Source: an uncultured Collinsella sp.
GTDB taxonomy: Bacteria; Actinomycetota; Coriobacteriia; Coriobacteriales; Coriobacteriaceae
Assembly (NCBI GenBank): GCA_937943045.1
Contig: CALEBN010000038.1
Coordinates: 1 to 16,628 of the forward strand
Direction: 5' to 3'
DNA: 16,628 bases
The position numbers and the translations under genes were made by a program. The notes beneath the pieces are model-generated. The model worked only from the letters and a program-made list of their open reading frames with translations, was not told where the DNA came from and made no database searches. Shown here in pieces: positions 16,012-16,628 of the stretch; position 1 is the first letter of the stretch, and every line of letters begins with the position of its first letter.

Positions 16012-16047
16012 GAGTCGCGGACGTGTATCGCAAAATAACCGCGACTC
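16012..16047 (-). promoter_or_regulatory. Leader hairpin III, perfect nine-pair stem
   Basis: GAGTCGCGG (16047-16039 read on minus is GAGTCGCGG; the other arm 16020-16012 is CCGCGACTC) pairs perfectly around an 18-base A/T-rich loop. Flanking GCTA/TAGC bases can extend it with a bulge. No T run follows in either direction, so it is not an intrinsic terminator. It lies about 160 bases before the loaP start, and as RNA would be very stable. Possible antiterminator-loading or mRNA-protection element; function is inferred. Confidence 0.6.
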
Positions 16048-16055
16048 CAGCTAGC

Positions 16056-16099
16056 TGCGTGCGGCCCAGTCAAGCGGGTACAAAACTGGACCGCACGCA
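16056..16099 (-). promoter_or_regulatory. Leader hairpin II, 15-pair stem
   Basis: On the minus strand TGCGTGCGGTCCAGT (16099-16085) pairs with ACTGGGCCGCACGCA (16070-16056) around a 14-base loop. The only non-Watson-Crick pair is a U-G wobble, which keeps the RNA stem intact on the minus-strand transcript, while the plus-strand RNA would have a C-A mismatch. This favours function as minus-strand RNA. No T tract follows. It is the strongest structure in the window. Confidence 0.65.
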
Positions 16100-16124
16100 A
16101 ACAGCTGTAGGACTGCTGCGAATT

Positions 16125-16198
16125 GTCATGAAACATCGATTCGAATGAACAGCTTGCACAAAGACAAGAACAAAGTCATTCGATGCGATTCGCATGAC
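16125..16198 (-). promoter_or_regulatory. Leader hairpin I, long imperfect stem-loop
   Basis: The segments 16125-16150 and 16175-16198 are imperfect inverted copies. GTCATG pairs with CATGAC at the base, then ATCG with CGAT, then CGAATGA with TCATTCG, separated by small internal loops, around a 24-base loop. Alternative pairings within each arm are possible because each contains short palindromic CGAATCG-like units. No T tract follows. It is the first of three structures met by polymerase after the candidate promoter. Confidence 0.45.
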
Positions 16199-16315
16199 GA
16201 CACTATTGGAGCTCGTGGTTTTTCTGGCACCGCCGTTACGGCCGGATGCTGATCTGCCCTGTGCTTTGCGGCTTGCTGGAGCCGTGGGCACAGTTGAACC
16301 CATGTAACGATAGAT

Positions 16316-16324
16316 ATCCTAGCA
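16316..16324 (-). promoter_or_regulatory. Candidate extended -10 promoter for the operon
   Basis: On the minus strand TGCTAGGAT combines a TG dinucleotide with a TAGGAT -10 hexamer. No good -35 hexamer is found at 15-18 bases, as is tolerated for extended -10 promoters. Transcription would begin near 16308-16311, giving a leader of about 460 bases ahead of loaP that includes all three inverted repeats. A weaker alternative, TTGTCT (15962-15957) and GAATAT (15939-15934) with 17-base spacing, would exclude them. Prediction only. Confidence 0.4.
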
Positions 16325-16347
16325 CAAGGCGGCTAGTAACCGATTTA

Positions 16348-16357
16348 GACCGCACGC
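16348..16357. repeat. 10-base repeat GCGTGCGGTC, copy 1 (copy 2 at 16089-16098)
   Basis: The decamer GCGTGCGGTC (minus strand) occurs at 16357-16348, just upstream of the candidate promoter, and again at 16098-16089, where it forms the 5' arm of hairpin II. The 3' arm of hairpin II is a near-perfect inverted third copy (16059-16068). Three related copies in 300 bases are unlikely by chance and may mark a protein-binding site or a duplicated RNA arm. Confidence 0.45.
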
Positions 16358-16603
16358 GACAACATATCGTTCATTTGCAGTGCTTAAGGGGGTAATTTTG
16401 CAAACTTGTTCACATTAACGCAGGTTTATGCGGGTGTAGCTGTTGGCACGCACCGCCCGAGCTGCAACGCTGACTGCATGAAATGCAAAAAGGAAATATG
16501 TTGGGTTAACAAACTATGTACAGAAGTGGGAAATAAATTGCGCAACTTTTTTAGGCGTGGGTGCCGGCGTAGCGTCACTTTGGTTTGCGCGGTGTCTGTA
16601 TAT

Positions 16604-16628
16604 GAAAAAAGCCTCCGGTATCCCGGAG
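16604..16628 (-). terminator. Intrinsic terminator of a gene beyond the right edge
   Basis: On the minus strand CTCCGG-GATA-CCGGAG (16628-16613) forms a six-pair stem that the following GC could extend with bases outside the window, followed by GC and six T (16610-16605). The shape is typical of a Rho-independent terminator for a minus-strand gene ending just off the right edge. It separates that gene from the polysaccharide operon, supporting an independent promoter in the leader region. Confidence 0.8.

Larger units (their letters stand above)
15850..16603 (-). other. Gene-free structured leader/promoter region upstream of loaP
   Basis: About 750 bases without a credible protein gene. Open frames here (for example 16303-16070 and 16136-15915 on the minus strand) lack a ribosome site, have unstructured composition and run through strong inverted repeats. 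The region holds a candidate extended -10 promoter near 16316-16324 and three consecutive inverted repeats between 16198 and 16012, detailed separately. The rest (16360-16603) is relatively AT-rich, and I see only a TTGCGCAA palindrome near 16538. It probably forms a long 5' untranslated RNA for the operon. Confidence 0.6.

Noticed and set aside
15915..16136. 73-codon minus-strand open frame in the leader
   Set aside because: It crosses hairpins II and III, has no ribosome site and shows no protein-like pattern.
16070..16303. 77-codon minus-strand open frame starting close to the candidate transcription start
   Set aside because: It would be almost leaderless, with no ribosome site and Ser/Arg/Val-rich composition, and it runs through hairpins I and II. 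A leader peptide cannot be excluded but is not supported.
1..16628. CRISPR arrays, tRNA or rRNA genes, insertion sequences, phage or toxin-antitoxin genes
   Set aside because: I saw no regularly spaced repeats, tRNA-like cloverleaf, transposase motif or short toxin-antitoxin pair. Apart from the leader and short spacers, the window is filled by the polysaccharide genes.

Overview
The window carries one long polysaccharide-biosynthesis operon, read entirely on the minus strand from about 15.85 kb leftwards past position 1. It looks like a capsule or cell-surface glycan locus of the Wzx/Wzy type. The core genes are GC-rich. The first gene encodes a LoaP/NusG-paralogue antiterminator, and several genes begin with GTG or TTG. 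This combination fits a GC-rich Gram-positive of the Actinomycetota, most likely a Coriobacteriia relative of Collinsella/Olsenella; the taxonomic call is inference, since no rRNA or housekeeping gene is present.

Layout in transcription order (right to left). 16604-16628 is the terminator of a gene lying off the right edge. 15850-16603 is a gene-free leader of about 750 bp with a candidate extended -10 promoter and three consecutive strong inverted repeats. Then come loaP (15849-15304), a membrane-anchored UDP-HexNAc 4,6-dehydratase of CapD/PglF type (15216-13336), a DegT/PglE-type aminotransferase (13320-12067), a PglC/WcaJ-type initiating phosphoglycosyl transferase (12074-11409), an ATP-grasp enzyme (11416-10442), a WbuB-like GT4 glycosyltransferase (10437-9235), capE (9242-8184), capF (8182-6965), a hexapeptide acetyltransferase (6958-6338), a second GT4 (6341-5172), wzy (5169-3880), wzx (3883-2372), a WbjD/CapG-type 2-epimerase (2294-1113), an intrinsic-terminator-like hairpin (1081-1106) and ugd (1049 to beyond the left edge).

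How the genes fit together (inference from families). CapD/PglF plus the aminotransferase should make a UDP-4-amino-4,6-dideoxy-HexNAc, which the PglC-like enzyme would load as a sugar phosphate onto undecaprenyl phosphate. CapE, CapF and the WbjD-type epimerase form the complete UDP-N-acetyl-L-fucosamine pathway, and the WbuB-like enzyme is the natural FucNAc transferase. Ugd supplies UDP-glucuronate. The second GT adds another sugar, the acetyltransferase decorates the repeat, Wzx flips it and Wzy polymerises it. No chain-length regulator, tyrosine kinase or export-ligation gene is visible here.

The locus is a compositional mosaic. The acetyltransferase-GT-wzy block is AT-rich and sits with wzx between capF and the 2-epimerase gene, splitting a FucNAc gene trio that is usually contiguous. 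The most unusual parts are the structured leader ahead of loaP, the internal terminator before ugd, and an ATP-grasp enzyme placed next to the initiating transferase in a locus that lacks a recognisable PglD acetyltransferase.
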